In this document: in pieces, positions 35,759 to 46,533 of the stretch
Layout: the number at the start of each line of letters is the position of its first letter
How positions within the stretch are numbered: position 1 is the first letter of the stretch
Source: Niebla homalea
Taxonomy: Eukaryota > Ascomycota > Lecanoromycetes > Lecanorales > Ramalinaceae
Direction: 5' to 3'
DNA: 64,000 nucleotides
NCBI GenBank assembly: GCA_019925105.1
Contig: JAHGAU010000008.1
Span: 744,001-808,000, forward strand
Program-made: the position numbers and the translations under genes
The notes under the pieces: model-generated
The model's input: only the letters and a program-made list of their open reading frames with translations
The model's database searches: none
What the model was told of the DNA's origin: nothing

Positions 35759-36104
35759 TATTAATAATTAATATTATCTTTACGCCGGCGTTATAATAAT
35801 ACGCTATACTATTACGTTAAAGTAAACCGTTAAGCCTTAATAAAAGGCTTTAATAAAAAGCCTTAATAATGGCCTTAATATATATTATTTATAAGCTATA
35901 GCTTAATAAACGTAAAGCGGGGTAGTTATTATCTTTACCTTAAGTAAAGATTATACCTTAATTCTTTCTAAGTTCCTTAAAAATTAATTTTATTATTAAT
36001 TTACTTATTAAAGTAGTACTTAAATATCCAGACCGTAACGTTACGTTTTCTATACCTACCTTTACTAGTCCCGCCGGCGTGCCGCCAGCGGAGTCAGTCT
36101 AATA
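35759..36104 (+). repeat. 3' LTR, RIP-mutated except for its end
   Basis: Aligns with the 5' LTR and the solo LTR. The start is mutated (TATTAATAATT for TGTTAGCAGCT), while the last ~45 bp (TAGTCCCGCCGGCGTGCCGCCAGC onward, in part) are nearly clean, ending CTAATA. It is immediately followed by the GGGAC target duplication. Confidence 0.9.
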
Positions 36105-36109
36105 GGGAC

Positions 36110-36766
36110 GTACTTCGATATATCAGCTTAAAAGGCGAACTACTTAATTTAAATTACTCGGGATCGAAGTTTCTCGGGTAATAAGGAAGGTTTAATAACT
36201 TATCGTAAAGGAATTATCGATAAAGAAGTAATGGTACTTTATTATTTTAATAACGTAACTTTAATAAAAAAGTAGCCTTCCGGTTAAACGTTCTTTCCTT
36301 TAATACTTTCAATAAAGGATCCAGGATTAAAACGGCTAATAATTATAACGGGAAATCGAATATATTACCGGATCGGTATATTATAAGTTCTTTAAAAATA
36401 TTAATAAAATTAAGAATCTCTTATAATTTAATTAAATTATAAACTTATAAATAATTAATCTTATAAACTTTAAGAAACTAAGAAATTAAGTAAATAACGT
36501 AATAAACTTCGTAACTTTAAGGTTAATATATTAACGTTTACTTAATAAGATTTAATGTTATTAAAACTTTAAATATATATAATTAAAGTAAATAATTTTA
36601 ATACGGAATTAAAAATAATATATTTAATATATAACGGAATAAGAAATAAGATATTTATATATATAATATATATAAAATAATAAAGTAAATATTTCTAGAC
36701 GCCTTAAAGGGTTAATATTTAAAATTAACCGCTATTTAAGGCTATAAAGGACTTAAGTATAAATCT
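36110..36766. mobile_element. RIP-mutated DNA right of the retrotransposon
   Basis: Likely the continuation of the older element into which the gypsy copy inserted. The first ~230 bp are lightly mutated, the rest heavily. No gene seen. Confidence 0.4.
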
Positions 36767-36901
36767 CCAGAAAAACACGTTACTTTTATAAAGCAGGTAA
36801 AGCGGTTCTATAAGTAGGGCAGGGTAGTGTATTTCATACTACGAAAATGTGCTATTTAAGACTAAAGATTACTAAGCAATCCCCTGCTTCCTTCCCTTGC
36901 T
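36767..36901 (+). repeat. Right border direct repeat of the AT-rich island (copy B)
   Basis: Same orientation as copy A at 19376-19509. Here the 5' part, up to 36826, carries the C-to-T/G-to-A changes, and the 3' part from 36827 outward is clean. It ends about 135 bp before the Ku70 ATG. Confidence 0.9.
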
Positions 36902-37035
36902 ATTGCCGGGCGCGACCGGTGCCTGTTTGTCACGGAGAGAATGTAGGTACTGAATCCCCCTACCCTGGCTGACAGTCGACAAATACGATGATACTGGAAC
37001 ATATGAGAGGCAACTAGCGATTCCAGCAAGGAGAG

Positions 37036-39034
37036 ATGGCGGAAGAGGGTCGTTGGAAGCCTTCCGGCGATGATGAGGATGAGGAGGAAGAGGAGATCGA
37101 TGAGATCGTAAGCCTCTTCGCGGTTTTCCCTAAAAGCATGCCTGCTCATGGCCATCCTATAGGCGTACAAGCATGCCAAAGACGCTGTACTCTTTGCAAT
37201 TGAAGTCAGCCCATCCATGCTTAAGCCGCGATTGCAAGGAGACTCAAAAAAGGCAGGGACGGATTCACCCACGTCCGCCGCTTTGAGATGTGCTTTCGCT
37301 TTGATGCAACAACGCATAATTTCGAACCCCAATGACATGATGGGTGTCCTACTGTTCGGTACAGAGCAAACAAAGTTCCAAGATGAGGAGAAGAATCGAG
37401 GAAACCTGTCATATCCGCATTGCTACCTCTTGACCGACCTGGACGTCCCGGCTGCAGATGATGTAAGGGCTTTGAGGGATCTGGTTGAAGATGATGAGGA
37501 ATCCTCAAAGCTACTGGTCCCGTCTGATGAGAAAGTATCCATGTCAAATGTCTTGTTTTGTGCGAATCAAATCTTCACCACCAAAGCACCCAATTTTGCC
37601 TCAAGACGACTCTTCATTGTCACTGATGATGACAATCCCCATGAGAGTGACAGGACCTTGAGATCGGCAACGGCTGTGAGAGCCAAGGATCTGTATGACT
37701 TAGGCGTCGTTATTGAATTGTTCCCCATCTCCAGGCCGAACCACGACTTTGACCGCGCCAGATTCTACGACGATATAATCTACAACAACTTTCCCACCGA
37801 TCCAGAGGCTCCTGCGCCCATTTCAGGTGGTATCGCACAGCCAGACACACAAGATGGCATTTCCTTGCTTTACTCACTGCTTTCAGCCATCAATTCGAAA
37901 GCCGTCGCTCGACGAGCCCAGTTCTCGTCAATGCCGCTAGAGATTGGACCTGGCTTCAAAATCTCGGTCAAAGGTTACATATTGTTCAAGCGGCAGACCC
38001 CCAAGAGGAGCTGCTATGTCTGGCTCGATGGCGAGAAGCCGCAGATAGCAACAATGGAGACAGCGCATGTGGCAGATGATACTGGTAGACTCGTAGAGAT
38101 GGGTGAGATTCGGAAAGCGTTCAAATTTGGGGGAGAACATGTCACCTTCACCCCAGAAGAGATCTCCGGCCTTCGATATTTTGGTGATCCAGGCATCCGC
38201 ATCATTGGATTCAAACCAGCCTCAATGATCCCGATTTGGGCAAATATCAAGCCAGCAACGTTCCTGTACCCTTCCGAGCAAGATTATGTCGGATCGACTC
38301 GTGTTTTTGCAGCTCTGCACCAGAAGCTCTTCAAAGACAAGCTCGTAGGCCTGACATGGTTTGTGGCAAGAAAGAACGCCGTACCTGTGATTGCCGCTCT
38401 CTTTCCGGGTGTTGAGCAGGTGGATGACCACGGCGCGCAAGTGATGCCTCCAGGGTTCTGGCTCGCCCCCCTCCCTTTCGCAGATGACATACGCCAAAAT
38501 CCTGAGACCCAGCTTATCCGTGCACCAGAGCCGTTGATCGACCGTATGCGGGAGATCATTCAGCAGCTGCAACTACCCAAGGCTCAGTACGATCCTTCAA
38601 AGTATCCCAACACAGGTCTGCAATGGCATTATCGCATCCTCCAAGCGCTGGCGCTCGATGAGGATATACCGGATAAGCCAGACGACAAGACCCTCCCCAG
38701 GTACAAGCAGATCGAGAAGCGTACTGGACCGTTGTGTATTGACTGGGGCCACGAGCTTGCAAGATCGCACGAGGAGTGGAGAAAGACTAGCGATCAAGGG
38801 TCCTCAAGTATTCCATCGAAGCGTAAAGCAGCGAATGGAGAGGCTGACCTACCGGATCGTGGCAAGAAGGCCAAGTCAAGTGAGCCTCCGGCTGCGTTGA
38901 ATGAGGAGCAAATGATGAAGGCATTCGAAGAGCAGACGATTGGGAAAATGACCATGCCCGTGTTGAAAGCGTGGTTGCATAGTAAGGGCATGCCTGTAAG
39001 TGGAAGCAAAGCCTCGCTCGTTGAAAAGATCTAG
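37036..39034 (+). CDS. KU70: ATP-dependent DNA helicase II subunit 1 (Ku70)
   Basis: DNA-end-binding subunit of the Ku heterodimer in non-homologous end joining and telomere maintenance, in the nucleus. Two exons (37036-37107, 37163-39034) with a 55-nt intron give 647 aa, the usual fungal length. The start is [20 protein letters not shown], the acidic N-terminus typical of Ku70. A vWA-like domain follows ([41 protein letters not shown]). The central beta-barrel DNA ring includes [50 protein letters not shown] and [17 protein letters not shown]. Basic KKAK-type clusters come next, then a C-terminal SAP motif ([28 protein letters not shown]). The promoter is squeezed between the island border and the ATG. 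Confidence 0.97.
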
Positions 39035-39235
39035 GAATATTTTGAGCAGAAGTGAGGGGATACTAGACGAAAGGTGAAGATCTCACGATTGTCATGAAGT
39101 CGATGCTGTCCACGATACTCAGATCGAAGAGCTCAGGTCTACCTCATTTGAGGACATGGAAATCAGCAATCTTGAAATCAGTCAGGGTTACACTTTCAAT
39201 CATGGATTCATTTGCAGTAATCTCATCTGTTATAA

Positions 39236-40249
39236 TCATTCCTCCCCATCGCCTTCCTGCCCCTCCTCTTCCTCACTAACCTCCTCTCCTTCTTCCCTCG
39301 CCTTCTCCCTCCTCTTCCTCGCCCTCTCCCTCTTCCGATCTAACAGCTTCTTCAACTGCTTGGCCCCATTGAACACCCCATTCGTCCCCGCCCCACACGC
39401 CGCACAATTTGGATTTCTCCTATACCTCCCCAACGCACACCCTTCACAAAAGTAATGCCCGCACTTCGTCACAATCGGCTGCTTGTACCCCTCCTTGCAG
39501 ATAATACACGCAAACGGTATCGTCTCCAACAGCGCATCCTCCTCCTCCTCCTGCTCCGCCGCCGCCGCCGCCTCATCTCCTTCTCCCCCGATCTTCCTCC
39601 GGCGCTGGCCCGGGACGGCTCTGTTCTTGGCGCCGCCCACCTTCTCCCACTCCCTGTCGAGCTCCCAACCCTGTTTGTAATCCTCGCGGGCGTGGAGGAA
39701 CTTGCAGCTGTCGCCGAACCCGCAGAAGCCGGTCTGCTTGTAGTCCTTGCAAACGTCCGGGGCGAAGTCCGTCACCGTGATGGTGCGGACGTTGGTGGGG
39801 GCTTTGACGGGGCCGACGTGTTTGCCTCCTGCCCCGCCACTCGCTTTGCTGTTGTTGGCTGTCGGGGCTGTTGATGTGGAGGTGAGGGGCTTGGAACGCG
39901 TGGTGCCGAGGAGGAGGGCTTTCTCATCGTACCAATTCGATTGCTTGGTTGCGTCGTTGGTTGGTTCGATGGTGGTTGTCCTGTCCGCGGAGAAGTTGGT
40001 GGTGCCGATGATGTCGCTGGAGTTTTGGGATGATTTTGAAGGGTTGGCGGAGGAAGCTGTGACGATGGCAGTCTTCTTGCGACGCTTGATGCGCTGGCCG
40101 CTCTCGCCTTCTGTGGAGGTATAGCCGGACTCATCAGAGTCAGAGGCTGGAGGGGGAGAGGCAGCGCGCTTTCGGGTTGTGGTTTTCGCGGTGCGCTTTT
40201 TGAAGAGGGGCGCAGCTGATGGGGGATGAGAGGAGACTGCTGTCTCCAT
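39236..40249 (-). CDS. CWC24: Pre-mRNA-splicing factor Cwc24 (RNF113 family)
   Basis: Spliceosome-associated protein that joins the Bact complex at the 5' splice site; RNF113A is the animal homologue. Single exon, 337 aa, convergent with Ku70 (201-bp gap). The N-terminal ~180 residues are low-complexity and Ser/Thr/Lys-rich with RIKRRKK-type nuclear signals. Next is a CCCH zinc finger (CKDYKQTGFCGFGDSCKFLHAREDYKQGW), then a C3HC4 RING finger (CIICKEGYKQPIVTKCGHYFCEGCALGRYRRNPNCAAC). The order and the YKQGWELDREW linker are diagnostic. The C-terminus is a long basic/acidic helix (KLLDRKRERARKRREKAREEGEE). Ubiquitin-ligase activity is possible but unproven in fungi. Confidence 0.95.
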   Translation of the reverse strand: METAVSSHPPSAAPLFKKRTAKTTTRKRAASPPPASDSDESGYTSTEGESGQRIKRRKKTAIVTASSANPSKSSQNSSDIIGTTNFSADRTTTIEPTNDATKQSNWYDEKALLLGTTRSKPLTSTSTAPTANNSKASGGAGGKHVGPVKAPTNVRTITVTDFAPDVCKDYKQTGFCGFGDSCKFLHAREDYKQGWELDREWEKVGGAKNRAVPGQRRRKIGGEGDEAAAAAEQEEEEDALLETIPFACIICKEGYKQPIVTKCGHYFCEGCALGRYRRNPNCAACGAGTNGVFNGAKQLKKLLDRKRERARKRREKAREEGEEVSEEEEGQEGDGEE

Positions 40250-40789
40250 AGCGATGTGGATCAGAAGACGAGGAATGTGGAAGCTGTGGGTTACTTGAAT
40301 TCAGCAATTACGAAGATTCGAGATTCGAGAATTCGAGATTCGAAATCAGGTGCTCGGTACTCGTACTCCATTAGAACTACGGATATAATTCTTCTTATCT
40401 TATTCCCGTATAGGTCTATCCCTGGTGACCCACCAGCCGAAACTCACCAAGGCTCCCAAATACATAGGTATCAAATGCGTTGATCAAGGACCCAATTTGC
40501 CCAGTAGGTCCCCAGGAGATTACTAAGTGATCTGACTGGAATCTCCAGAGCTATGATGCCTCCATGACTGTCCCACCAATTCCAGATGATCAAGGAGGCT
40601 GAGTCCTGCCTCAGACTGTAGAATGCACCCCAACCATGGTGCGATCGGTTTCCAGAGGGCCTTCAAGGATAGGACGACCTTCGGGTTCTGACAATATGCA
40701 TCCGAGATGTGCATGGCACTCAGCGCTGGCAAGCTGCAAGTAATGTCCGTTACATACGTCACAATCCGCTGTCGGAGAACTCAACTTGC
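40250..40789. other. Intergenic region with a short ATTCGAG repeat
   Basis: Divergent space upstream of CWC24 and the ATP-grasp gene. A short imperfect tandem repeat of ATTCGAG-type words lies at 40315-40347. No gene seen. Confidence 0.5.
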
Positions 40790-42669
40790 ATGCTTTTCAT
40801 CGGAATGGAATTGCTTCATAGGATTCTTCGTAAGATTCAAATTGGATCCAGGGTCTCCTTGAGTGACATATACACCAATTCCCGAAACTCCAAGACTTTC
40901 CGTGAGCAAGACAGGACAGCTAGCAAAGCGACCAATCCTCCCTGTGCTCTCGTATTTCCTGAGCTCCTCATGGAACGTTTGCCAGAAATTACGCTCGATA
41001 CTACCTTGGCCGACCTATACCGTCACGGGAACCAGGAACAGGTTGCCCTACTCCTTGGTGCAGCAATTACGGAGATTCCTTTGAGCTCTGAGATCCCGAG
41101 AAATGTAAAATATCTGTATCAGGACAGTATCTTCAGCCTGGCATCAGACCCTTATTCTGGCGGCCAAGAATGCGCCATACAGGGAATCGCGGCAATCAGA
41201 TACCTGTCACTAGTTCCACAACGTGACGCCTTTGCTGCGGGGAACATGCCAGTGATCATGTTCAATATTGATAATTCCGATGAGACCACGGCCCACGACA
41301 AGCTGGAGACCGAAAAGTCAGTCAGCAGTCTCACGACGGCGCAGAGGCCCAAGCTTTCTTTCGTACTTGGTCCCATTCACATCCGCCTCGAAGCCAGTGG
41401 AATCGATTTATTGGCATCAAAGAACGAGATTGACGAGTGCGAAGGCCTTCCATTTACTGCTGATCTCGAGACGCATTATTTCCTCAACTCCAAGGCGGCT
41501 TTGTGTAATTCCGGCTTGCCAAGGTAAGTTGATGTCAGGATTGAGCTCTTCCCAGGTTAGGGGACTCGCGAGATAGACCCGGTCGTAGGCTTCGATTGCA
41601 CAGCACAATTTGACTTCGAAGCTGTGGCATGGGCGAAAATATGCACTGACGTATCTGATAACATTCAGCCCAAAGTCTGAATTGCTTATATTGGAGGGCT
41701 ACAGCGTCGACCCCATATCCTGTTGCAACATTTGCCAGCTCGCCGACAGCATGCAGGTCATACCATCCGAGTGTACAGGTCCCCGTCGCAAGTGGCTGAA
41801 GGACCAGATTCAGCGTACTCTCTTCCGGCTATCTCTACAACGACTCCCCTTTGTTCTCAAGAGTCAGCAGACGTTTGGAGGAGGCGGGACATTCATGGTT
41901 TCTTCCTCCGACGAGCTGTCAGAGCTCGAAACGGTTCTTCGTGACAGCATTTTACCTAGACTCTTCTCCCAAGTCAATACATCCAACGCCCACCTCCACC
42001 CAGCGACATTGATATTGAGCGAGATGATTGTGAAACCAATCGGCGACTGGGGACTCACATTTTTGTGACGAGAACCGGAGCGTGCATCTTCTTGGCGGCG
42101 ACGCAACAGATTATCGATTCCACGAAGTCGTGGACCGGTTCGAAGATTTCCTACGCTGCACAAGACAGGCTCAAGCAAAAGTTCACACCCTTAATGCAGA
42201 AGATCGGGTCTTGGATTCATCAGTATGGCTACTATGGTCCCTGTGGTGCCGATAAATTTGAAAAAGCCCCCAAACATAATGCGGATTGTGATACAGAATC
42301 GTTGAGCATCGTAGATCTAAATGTCCGAACCTCAGGCTCGCTTGTTCTGGGCCTTATGGGAGGGCATTTTTCTGGCCGCAGAGGCTTACATGAAGCAACC
42401 TTATTTTCCATCAATGGAATATTGACAAGGAGCGAGTTCATCAAGACTTCAGAAATGATTTTCAAGAAGGTAGTATGGGCATTGTCTCATGGTATCAAGA
42501 TTCTGAAATCGGCTATGGGCATATACTGGTTGGAGCACGGGACAAGCCAGGTCTTGAGGTGAGAACGGAGCTAGTCAAGAAGCTTGCATCGGAGAAGCAT
42601 TTTGAAAAGATGTGGTCTTGTAAGGGAGAACCTCGCAGCTTTCAGGACGCGCTGAGAGGCCACAGATGA
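40790..42669 (+). pseudogene. ATP-grasp protein (solid-state-culture type), two frameshifts
   Basis: Resembles the fungal 'solid-state culture-specific ATP-grasp' family of unknown substrate. Exon 1 40790-41523 and exon 2 from 41669 join in frame (145-nt intron). The product has LPFVLKSQQTFGGGGTFMVSS (Gly-rich nucleotide loop), then VRTSGSLVLGLMGGHFSGRRGLHEATLFSIN. The frame then breaks twice. At a T5 run (42060-42064) one base seems missing, since LTF continues as VTRTGACIFLAATQQ in the next frame. Near 42469-42472 another is missing, since FKK continues as GSMGIVSWYQDSEIGYGHILVGARDKPG in the third frame, ending at 42667-42669. No plausible splice sites explain either. It could be a recent pseudogene or two base-call deletions. 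The exact start (40790 or 40805) is uncertain. Confidence 0.72.
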
Positions 42670-43020
42670 ATTGCAAAATCCATAGCCAGTACTTCGATCT
42701 GTACAAGCTTGGTGGTGATGCTGAGCTGTTGGCTTGAATTTCCTTTTAGTTCTACAAGGTTTCTGTTGCAGCCGCCACTCACCTCCAAGAAATTACCATT
42801 GCCAAACCGTCAATTTGCGCCATGAGCAAGCACTGATCGTTATAAGAATAATTGATATCATTGCATCCCACATATTCTGGAACGGTTTTTATTCATTTAA
42901 AACGTGGTTAGTTGAAAAATAATTTCCGCGTTGCCTCGAGCAACCAACCTTGTTCTGTTTAGCATACAACTAGAACCTCAACTTAGCAACTCGACATTTA
43001 CACGCAAGTGGCAGTTGAAG
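42670..43020. other. Intergenic region
   Basis: Between tandem plus-strand genes. The AT-moderate upstream region of the kinesin gene; no gene seen. Confidence 0.45.
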
Positions 43021-45747
43021 ATGGAATCTCCATCAAAACCCTCCTCGACTTCACTATTCCAAGTATACCTTCGTCTCCGGCCTCCTCCATCTCCTCTCGT
43101 ACAATTGACGCAGCAATCTCTGTACCCCACTCTCCCGCCGCCCGAGCGCTATCTCACAGTCGAGGATCCTGTACCTGAAGTTCAAGATGGCATGCCGACT
43201 GATATTACGCTGCATCCCCCGAGTGATTCAAGAAAGCGCGCGGTCGAGCGATTCACCTTCACAAAGGTCTTTGAAGAACAGGCTGAGCAGATAGACATAT
43301 TCAAGGGCACAGGCATTGTACCACTAATCGATGGAGTGCTTGGAGAGTCAAGAGATGGTCTAGTTGCTACTCTAGGCGTAACAGGGTCTGGAAAAGTTGG
43401 TCTAGGATGAGTTTGATGGTTGCTCGCGTCGGCTGATCACGACGTAGAGCCATACGATACTCGGATCGAAGACTCAGCGAGGTCTGACACAACTCTCCTT
43501 GGACCTCCTATATCGATCATTGGACCGTAAAACTCTGCATCCAAATGAAAACCCCTCTCTACTGCCCTCTTTGACTTCTGCCGACCCATCAGAAGCTCAA
43601 ATCCTCTCGGCCAACGCTTTCCTCGAAAGTGTATATGGTGATGCCTTTCATGGCCACAACCCATCGCGAGCGCAGACTCCTATGACGGTAAGAGATGTCT
43701 CTCAATCTGTCCCTCAGATGCCCCCCTCGAGAGGTCCCCAAGACCAATGGACCATTTTGAGCCTTGAGCGCGCTGCCCTCAAGCGCTCCTCTCTCAAGAC
43801 CGTGCGACTCGTCGCAAGAGACTCGCCTGATCCCACATCAGGCTTGAGTCAGGATCCTGGATCCTCTACATTTTCCAAGTCCCCGGCTGGAGATTGGTCC
43901 GCCCTTCGGCTGGAAAAGGGAAGTTTGAGGGGACATCTCAGTAACAAGTCACAGGACAACCTGCATACCCCGAGTATGCCCAAGCGCAAAATACCTCAAA
44001 GACCTTCTGCCCTTCCTCAATTTCCCAATGTCAGCGACCTTAGTCTTCCTGTAGAGTCCAGGTCCGAATACGCTATCGTCGTCTCCATGTACGAAGTGTA
44101 CAACGACAGAATATTTGACTTGCTATCAATTCCCAGCAACCAGAAAGATCTCCGCCGTCGGCACCTACTATTCAAGCCGACTGAATCGTCGCCAGATCGG
44201 AAAATTGTGGCAGGCTTACGCAAGATTGTGTGTGGAACCTATGAGGAAGCACTCATGGTCCTAGAGACTGGTCTGGTGGAAAGAAGAGTAGCAGGTACAG
44301 GAAGCAACAGCGTGAGCTCAAGAAGTCATGGTTTTTTCTGCGTAGAAGTGAAGAGGAGACCCAGAGGAGGAATGGCCAACTCCTGGACCAGTGCCAATCT
44401 GACCATTGTGGATCTTGCTGGTAAGCACAACCCTCTTTACCGATATCATGAGCCATAGGCTTATCGTAGGATCCAGGATCTGAACGTGCTCGGAATGCAA
44501 AGACAGCAGGGGCGACTCTTGCAGAAGCCGGCAAGATCAACGAGAGCCTGATGTATCTGGGCCAATGCCTCCAAATGCAAAGTGACAATCACGACAACAC
44601 TAAAGTAAGTCCCCATGATCCTGGGAAACCACTTTCGACGACTGACCAAAGACCTCTTTCAAAGCCTTCTCTAGTGCCCTTCCGTCAATGCAAACTCACT
44701 GAACTCCTCTTCTCCAATTCTTTCCCCAACTCCAAAGCTCAACAGCATCACCACCGCAATCCTCAAAAGGCCATCATGATCGTCACCGCTGACCCTCTAG
44801 GCGATTTCAATGCCACCTCTCAAATCCTCCGCTACTCAGCCTTGGCCCGTGAGGTCACCGTTCCTCGTATCCCCTCCGTCTCTTCCACAATTCTGGCTGG
44901 CAGTCGGGTCCCAAGTGGCAGCGAACGTCCCGGTTCGTCCAACAGCAACAGCCATACCACAACCCTCAGCAATGGCGAAGTCATCGATTCCTCCGTCGTC
45001 GAGATGGCCTTTTCCGAACTGGCCCGCCTGAACGAAGAAGTCGAAATTCTCTCACTGCGACTAGATGAAGAGGCCACCCGCCGTTCCGAAGCGGAGGAGA
45101 ATTGGCAACGCGCGGAAGCCAAAGCGGAGACCATCGAGACCGAAATTCGGGAGGAAATGTGGGCGGAGATGGAAGTACGACTTGACGAAGAACGGGGACG
45201 GTGGAAAGCATCATGGAGCGAGGAAGCGGATCGGCAGGACGAGCACGTGGATCGCAAGCTGGAGATCCTGACCAAGGGGATGACTGAATTCGCCATCTGG
45301 GAGGACGATAAAGCCGTGGAGGCGGCACAGAATTGGCAGCAGCATTCAGCGGCCTATGCAGGGGAATTGGAAACCGAGAACCAAGCCCTCCGGGCGAAGC
45401 TGGAACAGCTGGAAAGGGAAATGGCATGCGCGTCGTCGCCTACCAAGAAATCGAAGCAGAGCGGCAGCAGCACCAACAAGGAAAACAGTAGTCCCACCAA
45501 GAAGGCAGCTAAAACGCCTTCGCGTCCTAATTTGGACAGCTCACGGGACGTGCTGGTGTGCGCCACACCGTTCAAGCTGAATGGGATGAGTCTCAGTAGC
45601 AACAGGATATCCACCTCCGATGAGGACGCAGAGAGGGAGAAAGTGATACCCAAGACGCCGGGGACGGTGAAGAAGATGCGGAAGTTGACGGCCCGGAAGT
45701 GGGATCTGATGGACGAGAGTGAGTTGGAGGCTTACGAGAGATTCTGA
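43021..45747 (+). CDS. Kinesin-6-like motor protein
   Basis: Plus-end microtubule motor, probably of the spindle midzone class (kinesin-6: MKLP/Klp9). Four exons (43021-43395, 43448-44420, 44477-44604, 44665-45747) give 852 aa. The P-loop GVTGSGK-SHT ends exactly at the exon 1 boundary (residues 119-125). Switch I is NSVSSRSHG (about 412-420). Switch II is DLAGSERARN (from 447), followed by INESLMYLGQCLQ and VPFRQCKLTELL. Between the P-loop and switch I there is a very long Ser/Pro-rich insertion (about residues 155-300), a kinesin-6 hallmark. After the motor come a coiled coil (about residues 595-720) and a Ser/Lys-rich tail with TPGTVKKMRKLTARKW. Donor 1 is GTTGGT, non-consensus. Intron 3 is 60 nt and stop-free, so retention would add 20 residues; splicing gives the conserved VPFRQCKLTE junction. 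Confidence 0.9.
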
Positions 45748-46533
45748 TGGAGCCGGAAATGTTGGGTAAAAGGGGGTGGAGGGAGGGAGAACGATAGTGA
45801 TGGGTTTTGGCATTTCAGAGCAAGCGACGGCGTAAATCGGTCATGGATCTCTATCGTGCAGCGAACGCAATGCGTTGTAAACCAAGTCAGCCACGACTTT
45901 CACGTCAGCGTAGTCACATCAGCCTGTCGGCATTTCTTCTTTGTGCCAGAATGGCACCCGTGGTTCAACATCCGAGATCCCATTATTTTCTCTCCTCGGC
46001 AAAACCGAGAAGGTCTGGCATCGAGCCGGGGGCTCATCTGAGCGAGCACCAACCCGTCTCCGCAATTGCTGCTCGCACCACACAAGTCTTGGTGCATTGT
46101 GTGACAAATTTTTCCTTTCATTTGTGCAAGGGTGAGCTATCTATGTAAAAACAGAAAGTTCGGTTCAAGGACAAGACCTCCATGCTAAGAGCTATCCGTT
46201 ATCATCAAGAAGAGAAGTCCCCAAATTCATGCTCTCTCTGCAAATGCTCAGGATGATGCCCAAGGACGCTTAATTGACTCAATCTGAACCAGCATGAATT
46301 CAAGACAGTTGCTCGTATTGTGTGCATAGACTAGGCTTGACGATGATCCCACACACGTTCCAGCACACGCGCCACTTCGCCTGGAGTCAAAAATCTCAGC
46401 ATGCTCGCGGTCAGCAGTCAGGAGAGGAAGGGAAAGTGCTTATGAAAGGATAGCTCAACGCTAAGGATAGCAGACATCAATTGTGCGTGGTTAGTAGTCG
46501 AGAATGCGGAAAGCTGTAGGGTATGTGGGATGC
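45748..46533. other. Intergenic region between convergent genes
   Basis: Between the 3' ends of the kinesin (plus) and the SDR gene (minus). Open frames here overlap on both strands without family features. Nothing else seen. Confidence 0.45.

Larger units (their letters stand above)
28287..36104 (+). mobile_element. Full-length RIP-mutated Ty3/gypsy LTR retrotransposon
   Basis: 7.8 kb, bounded by direct LTRs and a perfect 5-bp target duplication GGGAC (28282-28286 and 36105-36109). Plus-strand translation shows, in order: a gag-like region (about 28970-29700) ending in a zinc-knuckle ghost at 29686-29730; reverse transcriptase at 30619-30990 with recognisable FKKDNNLYFYINYYKLN, KLDLKDTYY and IIYLNDIL segments; RNase H at 31310-31720; the integrase zinc-binding region at 32120-32260; and the integrase core from 32545. 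RT-RNase H-integrase order identifies Ty3/gypsy. A purine tract (AAAGGGGGAAA, 35744-35754) sits just before the 3' LTR. Stops (mostly CAG/CGA/TGG to stop type) interrupt every domain, so it is dead. About 2.3 kb between integrase and the 3' LTR is unexplained. Confidence 0.95.
19437..36826. other. RIP-degraded AT-rich island (17.4 kb)
   Basis: The sequence switches abruptly to near-pure A/T with TpA-rich words and stop codons in every frame. Residual G and C are largely outside the contexts RIP prefers. Open frames are essentially absent. It consists of a complete Ty3/gypsy element, a solo LTR, a small late insertion, and unidentified mutated DNA. RIP acts on duplicated DNA in the pre-meiotic sexual phase of ascomycetes, so the presence of RIP implies a past or present sexual cycle. 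Expect heterochromatin here (established for such islands, not visible in the sequence). Confidence 0.95.

Noticed and set aside
19140..37035. Centromere or subtelomere as explanation for the AT-rich island
   Set aside because: The island is short, contains ordinary retrotransposon structures with target duplications, has unique genes tightly on both sides, and shows no telomere-type repeat.
40315..40347. ATTCGAG-type short repeat as a possible regulatory array or CRISPR
   Set aside because: It is a ~33-bp imperfect microsatellite with no spacers.
44605..44664. Kinesin intron 3 as coding sequence
   Set aside because: It is stop-free and a multiple of three, so read-through is possible. But the GTAAGT donor and the conserved VPFRQCKLTE junction after removal favour an intron.
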